From Streptomyces phaeofaciens (GTDB taxonomy: Bacteria; Actinomycetota; Actinomycetes; Streptomycetales; Streptomycetaceae): a stretch of DNA of 50,956 nucleotides. The stretch spans positions 1-50,956 of the forward strand of contig NZ_BMSA01000039.1 of assembly GCF_014648915.1 (NCBI RefSeq), in the 5' to 3' direction. A model generated the notes under the pieces. It did not search any database and was not told the origin of the DNA. It saw nothing but the letters and a program-made list of their open reading frames with translations. Each line of letters opens with the position of its first letter. Positions within the stretch are counted from its first letter, which is position 1. Positions 33,350-42,036 of this stretch are shown in pieces. A program made the position numbers and the translations under genes.

Positions 33350-33645
33350 ATCACTCTTTCGAAGAACGGAGCCTCAGGTTCGATTCCTGGACGGCCGCGC
33401 TGGTCAGCGCGTGCAGAGGCTATCAGCGGGCAGAGATCCGGCACCTGCCACGTGATCGAACGATCCGGGCCACTCGACGGGCGTAGAGGGGAAGGGCCAT
33501 CGTCCAGGTTCTAGCGTCGGCCAGTCGCTTTGACACCGGGAACAGGCGAGTCCGAAACAGCGGCGAGCTGTTCCAGGGTGGTGCGCAGATCGTCGCGGTG
33601 GATCTCGGGATGGGACGCCGCCGAGCCGGGCGGGTGCTGCGCGGG
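33350..33645. other. Gap with a tRNA T-arm-like sequence
   Basis: No gene. At 33372-33394 the text CTCAGGTTCGATTCCTGGA resembles a tRNA T-stem/loop (stem CAGG/CCTG around TTCGATT). I could not fold a full tRNA from the preceding bases. It may be a leftover integration-site fragment. Confidence 0.3.
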
Positions 33646-34550
33646 GACGGAATGCCGCCGGCACTTCGACTTCACCGTCCACCCCGAGCGCATCGCCCGC
33701 GCGATGGACCTGGCGTCCTTCGACCCCCGCGACCCGGCCGTCTCCCGCTCCCGACGCCTCGGCCTGGCAGCCGCCCAGTCCTACCGCGACCAGTACGGCC
33801 ACCTCGCCGTCCCCGCCGCCGACGTGGATCCCACCGACCACGCTCTGGGCACCTTCATCACCACCATGCGCGACGCGGCGAAAGCCGGCCGGCTCGAGGC
33901 GGACTGGATCGCCGAACTCGACGCGCTGGGCATGATCTGGGACAAGCACGACGCCGCCCGGCGCTCCCGCCTCGCCGCCGCCACCGACTACCTGCACGCT
34001 CACGGCCATCTCGCCGCTCCCGCCACCACACCCGTCGGCGCCTGGCTCGCTCTCGCCCCCCGACTGGCGCCTGCCCCACGGAGCGGACTGGCACCGCAAG
34101 TACCACCTGCTGCGCGCCCACCTCGCCGCCGGCGCCGGCCCGGCCGCACTCACCCGCGACACCCACCTCGCCGACGTGAAGATCGGCTCCTGGCTCGCCC
34201 GCCAGCTCACCGCCTGGCCCGCTCTTCACCCCGGCCAGCAGCAGCTGATGACCATCCTCGGCCTCACCCCCCGACACCAACCCGCTCGCCCCCGCAGGCC
34301 GCGCCCGCCGCACCTTCGAGCAGACCGTCCAGCTCCTGGAGCTCTTCCTGCACCGCGAAGGCCGCGCCCCCGCCGCCCGCGAGACGATCCGTGTCTACGG
34401 CGACACGGTGTCAGGATCGGCGCCTGGCGCGCCAAGGCCCGCACCAAGCACCGCACGGGCCGGCTGCCCGACGAGCACCAGCGCCTGGTCGCCGCCTTGT
34501 TCGACGGCGACCGGACCGATGAAGCCGCCGCCCCCGCCGTCCTCACGTAG
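33646..34550 (+). pseudogene. Helicase-associated (HA) domain protein, copy 2, frameshifted
   Basis: Reads DFTVHPERIARAMDLASFDP, LGLAAAQSYRDQYGHLAVPA, LGMIWDKHDAARRSRLAAAT and HAHGHLAAPATTPVGAWLA. After frame changes near 34055 and 34265 it continues VKIGSWLARQLTAWPALHPG, FEQTVQLLELFLHREGRAP and AWRAKARTKHRTGRLPDEHQ, ending at 34550. These are the HA repeats found at the C-terminus of large Streptomyces DEAD/DEAH helicases, often on linear replicons. The helicase motor domain is missing. It is convergent with an OGG-fold remnant. Confidence 0.75.
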
Positions 34551-34593
34551 ACGCCGCCCCGGGAAGTGACGCGCCCTGCCCCGGGCTGTGCCG

Positions 34594-34738
34594 TCAGCCG
34601 GATGCCTGCCATGTAGTGGTGAACAGGGTGTATTCGAGCAGGTCGGGCGAGGCGTCGGACGGCCAGCTGCCGCTGGCGGCCACTTGACGGGCGGCGGCGT
34701 GCATGAAGGAGAGGTAGACCGCGTAGCGGTGTGGTGAC
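34594..34738 (-). pseudogene. OGG-fold glycosylase C-terminal remnant, copy 2
   Basis: SPHRYAVYLSFMHAAARQVA, SGSWPSDASPDLLEYTLFTT and TWQASG repeat the last ~48 residues of the full glycosylase at 48.3 kb, almost unchanged. The rest of the gene is absent beyond about 34740. The surrounding ~260 bases are duplicated at 48.19-48.45 kb. Confidence 0.85.
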
Positions 34739-34841
34739 CAATATGCGGGTCTCGATGTCAAGCCGCCGACCACGCTGAGGGCGAGGTTCACGAGAACAAT
34801 TGTGTCGAGGAGTCCGGCTGAGTCGATCTAGGGTCGGCGCC

Positions 34842-35576
34842 ATGGTCTCCATCAAGCTCTTCGACTCCGAGCGCCGCGTCATCGAGGCCGCGGAACGGCT
34901 CGCAGCTTCCCTCGGAAGCGACCCGAACCACACCGTGGCCGCAGCGGCGATGGACACGGTCGGCAGGATCCATGAGGCGGTCAACGTCTACCACTTCACC
35001 GGCGGACCGTGCGCAGAGCTCGTCGTACTCGGTGCCGCCGCGGCAGCGGGAGCCGGCCCGCTCGTCACAATCGCTGCCGCCGGAGATCGGGGTCGCGGCC
35101 TGATCCCGCCGTGCGGCCGCTGCCGCCAGGCGCTTCTCGACCTCCATCCCGACGTCTTCGTCGCCGTACCGACCGACGACGGACCGGCGCTGCGCCCGAT
35201 CCGGAGGCTTCTGCCGGATACCTACTTCTCCCCCGATGCGGATGCGCGTCGAATTGTTCGGTTCAACAAGCGCTACTACGAAGATATCGCCACCGCACGG
35301 AAGACCTCCACCGTCCGCTATGAAGATCCGATCGCGCCGGGTCCCGCAATCTTCCTCTTCGAGGACGACGAAGCCCCCCGCACGTTGGAGGGCACCGTCA
35401 CCGGCGTCGAACGCCACCGGCTCGATCGCCTCACCGCCGAACAGGCTCGGCTCGATGGCTTCACGAGCATCGACCAGCTCAAGAAGGGCCTCCAGGGCCA
35501 CTATCCCGGCCTGCCCTCTGATGCCGAAGTCGAATTTGTGACGTTTACGGTCGAAGCGCCTGACGCCGTGGAGTGA
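34842..35576 (+). CDS. Cytidine-deaminase-like / ASCH domain fusion
   Basis: ATG 34842 gives 244 residues. The N-terminal ~110 are a cytidine/blasticidin-S-type deaminase fold: catalytic Glu59 in GGPCAELVVLG (Cys57) and zinc ligands Cys91/Cys94 in LIPPCGRCRQALLDLHPD. The C-terminal ~110 are an ASCH domain, with the nucleotide-pocket motif ARKTSTVRYEDP (KxTxVR) and IFLFEDDEAPRTLEGTVTGV. ASCH proteins bind RNA or modified cytidines, and YqfB removes N4-acetyl groups. A two-step or two-substrate cytidine-processing enzyme is a reasonable inference. A perfect terminator follows the stop. Confidence 0.85.
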   Translation: MVSIKLFDSERRVIEAAERLAASLGSDPNHTVAAAAMDTVGRIHEAVNVYHFTGGPCAELVVLGAAAAAGAGPLVTIAAAGDRGRGLIPPCGRCRQALLDLHPDVFVAVPTDDGPALRPIRRLLPDTYFSPDADARRIVRFNKRYYEDIATARKTSTVRYEDPIAPGPAIFLFEDDEAPRTLEGTVTGVERHRLDRLTAEQARLDGFTSIDQLKKGLQGHYPGLPSDAEVEFVTFTVEAPDAVE

Positions 35577-35596
35577 TGCAGCGTGGATAGCTCCAT

Positions 35597-35640
35597 GCCC
35601 GATGGGATCGCAGTGCGGACGCCTTGCGATCCCATCGGGC
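35597..35640 (+). terminator. Strong Rho-independent terminator
   Basis: A 16-bp perfect stem (GCCCGATGGGATCGCA at 35597-35612 with its inverse at 35625-35640) and a 12-base loop, followed by CGCCCTTTTG. It starts 20 bases after the deaminase-ASCH stop. Confidence 0.85.
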
Positions 35641-35654
35641 GCCCTTTTGTTGAT

Positions 35655-36090
35655 ATCGGCGTCACATCACAGCCGGCCGGATCGGGCTCTGCCAGGACCA
35701 GCCGTGGCGGTGAAGGAGCCGCCACACTCCCGCGATCGAGCAACTGACGTCGAACTGGCGGCCGATCAGCGTTCTGACGCGTTCCAGGGTTCACCGCTGG
35801 ACTTCCCAGCCACGCGCGGCCGGCCCTTTGGCCAGCTCCTTCTTCAGCTGGGCGAAGCGTTCGTCCGACAGCTTCGGCAGTTTCGCGGGTCCCTTCGACT
35901 TCAGACCCTCCATGCCGCACTCACGCCAGGCCCGGCGCCACTGCTCCACGGAACGCTCGCTCACCCGCAGGCCCTTGGCGATGTCCGAAGTCCTGTCACC
36001 TCGTGCGAACCTCTGCCCGGCCTCCAGCCGGATCACTTCACGCGCGGCCCGCCGCTCAGCCGTCAGGCCCCCACCATCCGCGTACCGCAT
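35655..36090 (-). pseudogene. IS630-family transposase, N-terminal part
   Basis: MRYADGGGLTAERRAAREVI, RTSDIAKGLRVSERSVEQWR and LKSKGPAKLPKLSDERFAQL are the winged helix-turn-helix region of IS630 transposases. A stop (TGA, probably from TGG) at 35791 interrupts GWEVQR-TLERVRTLIGRQFDV, which continues in frame to HRHGWSWQSP near 35680. The DDE catalytic domain is missing. No terminal repeats were recognised. Confidence 0.8.
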
Positions 36091-36491
36091 AACACCGGCA
36101 TACCGCAGGGATCACCCGACGTCACCACCAGAACGCAACCCGAAAAGGTCAGTAAGCGCTGCGAGCGGTCGGGGCTGTGGTCGGGGTGGTCCCGGGTCAG
36201 AGGGACGGGGGAGACCGAAGACCGGGGTCTGGGTGAGACGGTCCGGGGCGATGCCGTGGGCGCCGTGGGACGACGCGGACCTTCGAGCGGGGCGGGGTAT
36301 CTGGTTCAGCTGGGCCTAGGTTCGGCTGGGTCACCTTACCGAGGTCCGTGCGCCGTTTGGAGAGAAAGACTGGTGGGGCGCGGTCGGGTCGCTGGAAGAG
36401 CCGCCCGGGAGCCGCGCCCCCCAGAGGGGACACCGGTCTTCGGCCATACCTGCCGCCCCGGCGTCTCCGCCCCGTCGTGAGAGGAACCGAC
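36091..36491. other. GC-rich gap without a gene
   Basis: About 400 bases between the IS630 remnant and the SnoaL-like gene. Runs of G-rich text (GGTCGGGGTGGTCCCGGG near 36169) exist but no sustained coding frame. The last 15 bases supply the RBS GAGAGGAA of the next gene. Confidence 0.4.
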
Positions 36492-36962
36492 ATGACCGAC
36501 GCCGTTGCCCAGCGCAACCTCGACAACACGCTGCTGCTGCTCCAGGGCGCGATGCCGAGGGGCGACTTCGACCTCATCCGCTCCTTGGTGACTCCGGGTG
36601 CCCCGATCCGCCGGGCCGGCTTCGCGGACCTGTACGCGCTCACCGGGGACGCGATCCCGCAGAGCGGCAACTTCGTGGAATGGCTCGAGGCGGGCTGGAA
36701 GGTGTTGTCCGGGGCGCTGACGGACCAGACGGCGGAGGCCCGCGACATCGTGGCCTCCGGCAACACCGTCATGCTCCAGTACCGCATGACTGCCCTGCAC
36801 TCCGGCACGTTCGCCGGTGCCCCGGCCACGGGCGGGCGCGTGGAGTGGGAAGAGATCGGTGTGCTGCACTTCGACGACGAGGGCAAGATCACCGACCTGT
36901 GGTTCATGTGCCAGGAGCTGAGCCTCGCCGGGCAGATCGGCTACCAGGCGCAGTTGAGCTGA
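36492..36962 (+). CDS. SnoaL/NTF2-like polyketide cyclase family protein
   Basis: ATG 36492 with GAGAGGAA upstream gives 156 residues. The cone-shaped NTF2/SnoaL fold is suggested by MPRGDFDLIRSLVTPGAPIR, NFVEWLEAGWKVLSGALTDQ, DIVASGNTVMLQYRMTAL and WEEIGVLHFDDEGKITDLWF, the usual strand pattern of ester-cyclase-like proteins. It could be an enzyme or small-molecule binder. It is a single gene with no biosynthetic neighbours. Confidence 0.8.
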   Translation: MTDAVAQRNLDNTLLLLQGAMPRGDFDLIRSLVTPGAPIRRAGFADLYALTGDAIPQSGNFVEWLEAGWKVLSGALTDQTAEARDIVASGNTVMLQYRMTALHSGTFAGAPATGGRVEWEEIGVLHFDDEGKITDLWFMCQELSLAGQIGYQAQLS

Positions 36963-37116
36963 CTCACCGCCACGCCGTTTTGTCCCGGCCTCGCGATGGT
37001 CCCCCCGGTGGGCGCCGTGAGGCCGGCGCGTATCTGTCCGTGTCGCACGAGTGGCGCCCCACGTGCACGCGGGGGCGCCGCTCGGCCGTGAGAGCGGGTT
37101 TTCTGCGCCAGGCAGG

Positions 37117-37500
37117 TCACTCGCTCTGGAGCAGGGGGAAGCCGTTGAGGATCTGCTGGAGGTGCATGACCTGCCGGGGGATGAACTCGGCGATTGTGAG
37201 GCCGACGACGTCCGCCGCTTTGTCGAAGTCGGTGACGATGCGGCGTACTTCGCTGCGTGTGAGTCCGCCGGGGACGAACCCGAGTCCGAGGCCGATCTCG
37301 TTGCTGTCGTTGGTGTCGACGTCGAAGTGGATGGCGACGCGGGTGCAGCCGGTGGCCCGCAGCCAGTCCAGGAAGGGCCCGGTGGAGGACCGCAGCTGGC
37401 CGGGGCTGAAGGACGGGATGCCCCAGGCGGCGATGAGAGCGGTGACGGCCATCGCGTGGCAGCCCTTGTATGCGCTGTCCGGGGTGGCGATGTCAGGGGA
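37117..37500 (-). pseudogene. Arginase-family C-terminal fragment
   Basis: Reads DIATPDSAYKGCHAMAVTAL, CTRVAIHFDVDTNDSNEIGL and GFVPGGLTRSEVRRIVTDFD, ending IPRQVMHLQQILNGFPLL. HFDVD and the PGGLT motif belong to the manganese-binding C-terminal part of arginase/agmatinase proteins. The N-terminal two thirds are absent; the frame breaks at about 37500, beside the ISL3 insertion. Confidence 0.7.
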
Positions 37501-37512
37501 TGTGGACGATCG

Positions 37513-37550
37513 CGTTATTCGGCTCTGTCGGGGATCTTGTGATGTCGCAG
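37513..37550. repeat. ISL3 left end: 8-bp target duplication plus inverted repeat
   Basis: CGTTATTC at 37513-37520 is the target duplication. The ~30-base terminal inverted repeat 37521-37550 starts GGCTCTGTCGG and has one mismatch with the right end. Confidence 0.85.
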
Positions 37551-37631
37551 AACCCCTGAATATGGGATCACTCGCTCCTGAACGCGCCGGGCCGGTCCTT
37601 CCATACTGTGGCGACCTCTTACCTTGGTGCC

Positions 37632-38198
37632 ATGGGAGAGACGAACGCGAGGGGGCGGGTCGAGTTGACGCACGAGGACGTCCACGCTGGTGAGCACGGT
37701 ACCCGCGCGCGGTGTCTGCCCGAGCCGTGGATGTGCGATGTCTTCTGTCTCGACGGCAGCCTGAGGGATATTCGGGTCCTCGACACGACCCGCGTCGAGT
37801 GGATCGCGGTCCTCGAACGCCTGCGTGTTGTAGCCGACGAGACCGAGGTGGAGCACCCCTACCCCCAGCTCGATCCCGTGCATCCCGCCGTCACCGACCT
37901 CTTCCGCGTCTGGGCAGACGACCCGGAGGGCCAAGCCACGAGTTTCTCCTTCCGGGCCCGCTTCGGCGCCGTGTGGTTTTTCGCCCTGCCCTACGACGAG
38001 GAGGAGATCGAGTTCTCCGTCTGGCCCGAGGACGTCCTCGACGAGGCGGGGGTGGCTGCCGTGCTGCAGTTCCTGGTCGAGGTCGCGACGGCCAGTCAAC
38101 GACGGGCCCTGCTGACCGGCGAGACCGTCCGGTATTACCCGGGGATGCCGACGCTGATCTCCCACGACCCTGCCGCCGGCCTCACTTCCCACATCTGA
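37632..38198 (+). CDS. Passenger gene of the ISL3 element, unknown function
   Basis: 188 residues from ATG 37632 (GTG 37608 is possible). It begins MGETNARGRVELTHEDVHAG and contains EPWMCDVFCLDGSLRDIRVL, VEWIAVLERLRVVADETEVE, FSFRARFGAVWFFALPYDEE and EIEFSVWPEDVLDEAGV. The acidic, Trp-rich alpha/beta character resembles small immunity proteins, but I recognise no family. No signal peptide or membrane segment. Codon use is normal for the genome. It ends 30 bases before the internal left-end copy. Confidence 0.7.
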   Translation: MGETNARGRVELTHEDVHAGEHGTRARCLPEPWMCDVFCLDGSLRDIRVLDTTRVEWIAVLERLRVVADETEVEHPYPQLDPVHPAVTDLFRVWADDPEGQATSFSFRARFGAVWFFALPYDEEEIEFSVWPEDVLDEAGVAAVLQFLVEVATASQRRALLTGETVRYYPGMPTLISHDPAAGLTSHI

Positions 38199-38250
38199 GA
38201 GGCATTGTGGACGTTGACATCATTCGCGGGGATCTTGCGATGTCGCACGG

Positions 38251-39873
38251 TCATGGGGCGAGGAGTACGCGTTGGCGTAGGAGGTCGAGGTTGGCTCGTC
38301 CGTAGGCCATGCGCTTTAGGAGTTTGACGCGTGTGACGTGGCCCTCGACCTGGCCGGAGCTCCATGTTGTGGAGAGTCCGGCGGTGACAGCGTCGAAGTC
38401 TCTTCTTAGGCCGCTGACCAGGGAGTGCAGGGCTGGGAGGTCGTCGGCCAGGACACGGTCCGTCCAGTCCGGGAGTTGGTCTCCGCGGAGGTGGTGGAGC
38501 ATCTCGGCGAAGTCGTGGACGTGCCGTGCGGTGGCGTCGAGGTGGGGGCAGGCCGTGCGGATCTCTTGCAGTTCCGCGGCGTCGGCGAGGCGTTGGGGGT
38601 TCGTCATGATCCAGCGGACGACGCGGCGGGGCTTCGGAGTCGGTCTGGACTGTGGCCGGGAGACCGGTTGCTGTTTTCGGCCTGGTTGGCGAGGAGGTCG
38701 GAAGGCGCGGAAGTAGCGGCGGAGGCACTGGACGCTCCCGGTGAATCCGCGCCCGCGTAGTTCTCGGTGGAGCTGGGGAATGTCGTGACAGCCATCCAGC
38801 CAGCGGGCGTGAAGGTAGGGCTTGTGCTCGCCAGGCTGCTGACTCGGGCGAAGCGGCGGACGGTGGAGTGGTATCCCGCCGCAGTGTCCGGCCGATCGTC
38901 GCCAGGGACTGCCCGTCGGCCAGCAGCGCCTGGACCGCCGCGTATCTCTCCGCTGTGCGGGCCACCAGGCGCCGAGGCCGGCCCATGACGTCAAGCGTGC
39001 CGTCCGGCGGGACGAACGGCACGGCCACCGCCTCGGACGGCTCCGGCGTGACCAGGTCCCCTGCGGTTGCCTCCGCCATGACCATGGGCTCCGCGAACGC
39101 GGCCCGGATGCACCCGTGGTGGGATCCGACCGTTCTCTCCACCGCCTCGGCGATGTTCCGCCACAGGTGCCAGGCATCGGCGACCTGCATCGCCTGAGGG
39201 GCACCGATTCGCGCTCCCTCCGCGTAGGCACCAGCCCGGTTCCGACAGATCACCTCCACCTCCGGGTGTCGTCGCAGCCAAGCAGCCAACGGCTCGGCGT
39301 CCCGGCCGGGCAGAACATCGACCGGACGGCGGGCTTCCAGATCAACCAGGATCGTCGCGTGGGAGGCGCCCTTGTGCAGAGCGAAATCGTCCACCCCAGA
39401 AATCTGACCGCCCCGACCGGCGGCTGCGGAACCGAGCGGAGCAGGTCCAACAGCGCGTCCTTGGCGATGCGGATAGCGAGCGCAGCGGCCAGGCGGGCGC
39501 CGGGACGGCCGGCCAAGCAGAAGGCGATCGAGGCGAGTATCGACCGCAGCACCTGCGTCTGCCGGGCGTGCGGCCTGGTCAGCCCCTCGATCTGCTCGGC
39601 GAACGTGACCGCCGGGCACCAGCTGCTCAGACATTTGAACCGCCGCACGGTCAGCTCAATGACTACGGGGCTGCCCGTGACGGGCGCGTCGCCGAGCCGG
39701 CGAACGTACTGACCGTGCACCCGCCACGACGGCATACCGCATCCCGGACATCTTCCCGGCAACGTCTGACACCCCGCACGAAACGTGATGACCCTGGCCG
39801 TTCGCTTAATCGACTCGATAGCAACACCGGATAGATGCGGCAACAACCGCCCCAGCACCCCTGAACCGCACAC
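38251..39873 (-). pseudogene. ISL3-family transposase, three frameshifts
   Basis: From about 39873: GRCPGCGMPSWRVHGQYVRR (N-terminal zinc ribbon), then a lost G near 39405 shifts into GVDDFALHKGASHATILVDL (first Asp of DDE) and WHLWRNIAEAVERTVGSHHG. Two more shifts near 38865 and 38840 lead to LDGCHDIPQLHRELRGRGFT. The end, WSSGQVEGHVTRVKLLKRMA with YGRANLDLLRQRVLLAP, holds the last Glu. All domains are present, so repair of the shifts would give a full ~540-residue transposase. Confidence 0.85.
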
Positions 39874-39895
39874 CCGGAGACTGCCCAGCCCAGCC

Positions 39896-39933
39896 CTGCG
39901 ACATCACAAGATCTCCGACAGAGCCCGTTATTC
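39896..39933. repeat. ISL3 right end: inverted repeat plus target duplication
   Basis: Inverted repeat 39896-39925 ends CCGACAGAGCC. It is followed directly by CGTTATTC (39926-39933), the second copy of the target site. Confidence 0.85.
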
Positions 39934-39953
39934 CCCAGGTCTTGGCTTGAGGG

Positions 39954-40427
39954 CTAGGTTGCGCCGGGCAGCCCCAGGGCGATCATGAGGGCTGAGGAGA
40001 GCTCTTCCACGAACAGGGCCGACCCGGTGAGCGTCTGCCGGATGGCTTCCTCGTCGGGCGTCAGTCCGGCAGCGGCCGACCAGGCGAGAGCGCCGGCCAC
40101 GGCCGGTTCGATGGGGAAGTGCTCCAGAGGTATCTCGTAGCTCTTCGCCGTCTCCCGGTTGAGCAGGCCCTCCCAGCTGTTGCCGTCCGGTGTGAGGGCC
40201 TCGATGAAACCCACATCGCTGTCGAGGAAGGACACCATGACAGCCGGTGCCCCCGTTCGCTTGACGAGGTTCGCAAGGCTTCGCCGTCCGGCGTCGGCGA
40301 AGTCCGTGACCTGCCAGCCCTCAGCCAACGCCTCCGTGTTGTCGATGCCCGCAAACCCGGCTGCCCGCATGGGCTGGTGCAGTTCCCCCGTGGATCGGGT
40401 CGTCAATGATCCGCCTGAATTTCCCAT
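39954..40427 (-). CDS. Hypothetical protein, 157 aa
   Basis: ATG 40427 (MGNSGGSLTTRSTGELHQPM). It continues FAGIDNTEALAEGWQVTDFA, NLVKRTGAPAVMVSFLDSDV, YEIPLEHFPIEPAVAGALAW and LTGSALFVEELSSALMIALG. Good GC3 pattern and no known motif. Predicted soluble, mixed alpha/beta. Its 3' end lies 20 bases from the ISL3 target duplication, so the insertion just missed it. Confidence 0.65.
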   Translation of the reverse strand: MGNSGGSLTTRSTGELHQPMRAAGFAGIDNTEALAEGWQVTDFADAGRRSLANLVKRTGAPAVMVSFLDSDVGFIEALTPDGNSWEGLLNRETAKSYEIPLEHFPIEPAVAGALAWSAAAGLTPDEEAIRQTLTGSALFVEELSSALMIALGLPGAT

Positions 40428-40508
40428 GGTCCGCAAGCTAGCCGATGCCTCTGACAGGCCAACTCATGCCGTTGTGACGTCGGCGTGGGAAGCCGGGACG
40501 GGCGGACC

Positions 40509-40945
40509 CTAGGGCGCCTTGTCGGCCGGGTTCCTGGGCCGCTCGTTGGACGGTAGCTGGGCCCGTTCATGATCACTTGGTGGCTGGTATTGATGAGCCG
40601 GTCCAGCAGGGACTTGGCGACGACGGGGTTGGGGAAGAGGGGATACCAGTCGCTGGGCGCCCGGTTGCTGGTGATAATCAGAGACCTGCCCTGCCGTTCG
40701 GAGACCAGCTCAAGAGGTCGTCGGCCTGTGCCGCGGACAGCTGCCGCATCGGGAAGTCGTCGAGGATGGGGACGTCGGGGCGGACGAGTTCGCGGATCCG
40801 CTTCTACCAGGTGCGGCCCGCGTGGCCGCCGCCGAGGCCGGCGAGGATACGGCTGGTCCTGGCGAAGCGGACGTGGGTCCTTTCCCCGTCGGGGCGGCAG
40901 GACGCGAAGGCGAGCGAGCTCACCCGGCCCAGCTGTGCAGGCTGG
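40509..40945 (-). pseudogene. istB: IS21-family IstB ATP-binding protein, decayed
   Basis: Minus-strand pieces RIRELVRPDVPILDDFPMRQ (Walker B region), RQGRSLIITSNRAPSDWYPL, FPNPVVAKSLLDRLINTSHQ and VIMNGPSYRPT match the IS21 helper ATPase. An in-frame TAG near 40809 and at least two frame changes break it, and the Walker A region is unrecognisable. No IstA is adjacent. Confidence 0.75.
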
Positions 40946-40955
40946 TGTGGGCCGG

Positions 40956-41990
40956 TCACTCAGGGTGTATCGCGGTGCCGGGCCGGGCTGCCTGAGACGC
41001 GCTGTCGCTGCGGACGGCGTCGGGGGCGCTCCAGCTGGCGAGCAGGGCGAGGGCCTGTGCGGAGGCGGTGCCGGGTTCCGCGGTGTAGATGCAGATGGTC
41101 TGGTCCGGGTCGGCCGGCAGGGCCAGGGTCTCGTGGTTCAGGGTGAGCTCACCGACCACGGGGTGGTGGAAGTGCTGCGTGCCGTGGGCGCACTGGGCCA
41201 CCCGGTGGCTGTCCCACCAGGTGCTGAACTCGGGCACCCTGACGACGGCCTCGCCGATCAGCTCGTTGAGCAGGGCGTCGTCGGGGTGGCGTCCGGCCTC
41301 CAGACGCAGATTGGCCACGACAATCTCCGCGACCTCGTGCCAGTTCCGGTACAGCTCGCGGGCGGCCGGATCGAACAGTACGAAGCGGGCGAAGCTGCGC
41401 TCCCGGTAGGGCAGCGCCTCCCAGTCGGTGATCAGAGCCTTGGCCAGCTGGTTGGCGGCGAGCACGTCGCCGCGGTGGTTGGCGACGAAAGCCGGGGAGA
41501 CGCTGTTGAGGACGTCCAGCATCCGGTGAACCTCGGAGCGCACCCGCTGCACGGGCTGGGGGCGGCCGCCCTGCGGGCGCGCGGTACGGGTGCGGGTGCG
41601 GGCGAGGTCGAAAAGGTGGGCTCGTTCGTCGACGTCCAGGCGCAGGGCGCGGGCCACGGCGTCCAGGACAGCCTCGGAGACATTGGGGTGCCGGCCCTGT
41701 TCGAGGCGGGTGTAGTAGTCCGCGCTCACCCCCGCAAGCTGGGCGACCTCCTCGCGGCGCAGCCCCGGGACCCGGCGGGCGCCGATACCCGCAGGCAGTC
41801 CCGCCTCGGCCGGGGTCAAGCGGGCCCGGCGGGTGCGGAGGAAGTCGGCCAGTTCAGCGTTCTGCCCATTGCTCCAGTGTTCGCCGGTAGCGGGGCGGCC
41901 GCCCCGCTCAGGGTGGCCCAGCTGGACCCAGGCTCGGCTGGGCCAGGTGCGGCGGCTGATCCGCTGTGCGGCGGCGTGAACCTGGATCAC
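40956..41990 (-). CDS. XRE-family regulator with MmyB-like ligand domain
   Basis: The family body starts at about NAELADFLRTRRARLTPAEA (near 41865). The helix-turn-helix is VPGLRREEVAQLAGVSADYY and TRLEQGRHPNVSEAVLDAVA. The C-terminal domain has NSVSPAFVANHRGDVLAANQ, RFVLFDPAARELYRNWHEVA and HHPVVGELTLNHETLALPAD, the MmyB-like sensor. GTG 41990 is the nearest usable in-frame start, but an ATG at about 41870 lies one base out of frame, so the start may be shifted. It is divergent from a reductase gene with which it is usually paired. Confidence 0.8.
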   Translation of the reverse strand: MIQVHAAAQRISRRTWPSRAWVQLGHPERGGRPATGEHWSNGQNAELADFLRTRRARLTPAEAGLPAGIGARRVPGLRREEVAQLAGVSADYYTRLEQGRHPNVSEAVLDAVARALRLDVDERAHLFDLARTRTRTARPQGGRPQPVQRVRSEVHRMLDVLNSVSPAFVANHRGDVLAANQLAKALITDWEALPYRERSFARFVLFDPAARELYRNWHEVAEIVVANLRLEAGRHPDDALLNELIGEAVVRVPEFSTWWDSHRVAQCAHGTQHFHHPVVGELTLNHETLALPADPDQTICIYTAEPGTASAQALALLASWSAPDAVRSDSASQAARPGTAIHPE

Positions 41991-42036
41991 GGCGGTCCTG
42001 CTCGACCTGGCCGCGTCGTCTCGAGGGGACACCTGT

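Larger units (their letters stand above)
37521..39925. mobile_element. ISL3-family element with passenger gene
   Basis: 2405 bp bounded by ~30-bp inverted repeats and an exact 8-bp direct duplication (CGTTATTC), which matches ISL3 behaviour. It holds a frameshifted ISL3 transposase on the minus strand and a 188-codon passenger gene on the plus strand. A partial second left-end copy (GGGGATCTTGCGATGTCGCA) lies at about 38229-38248, between passenger and transposase. The passenger is therefore enclosed between two left-end sequences. Confidence 0.85.

Noticed and set aside
33340..33400. Complete tRNA gene around the T-arm-like sequence
   Set aside because: No acceptor, D or anticodon stems could be paired in the flanking bases on either strand.
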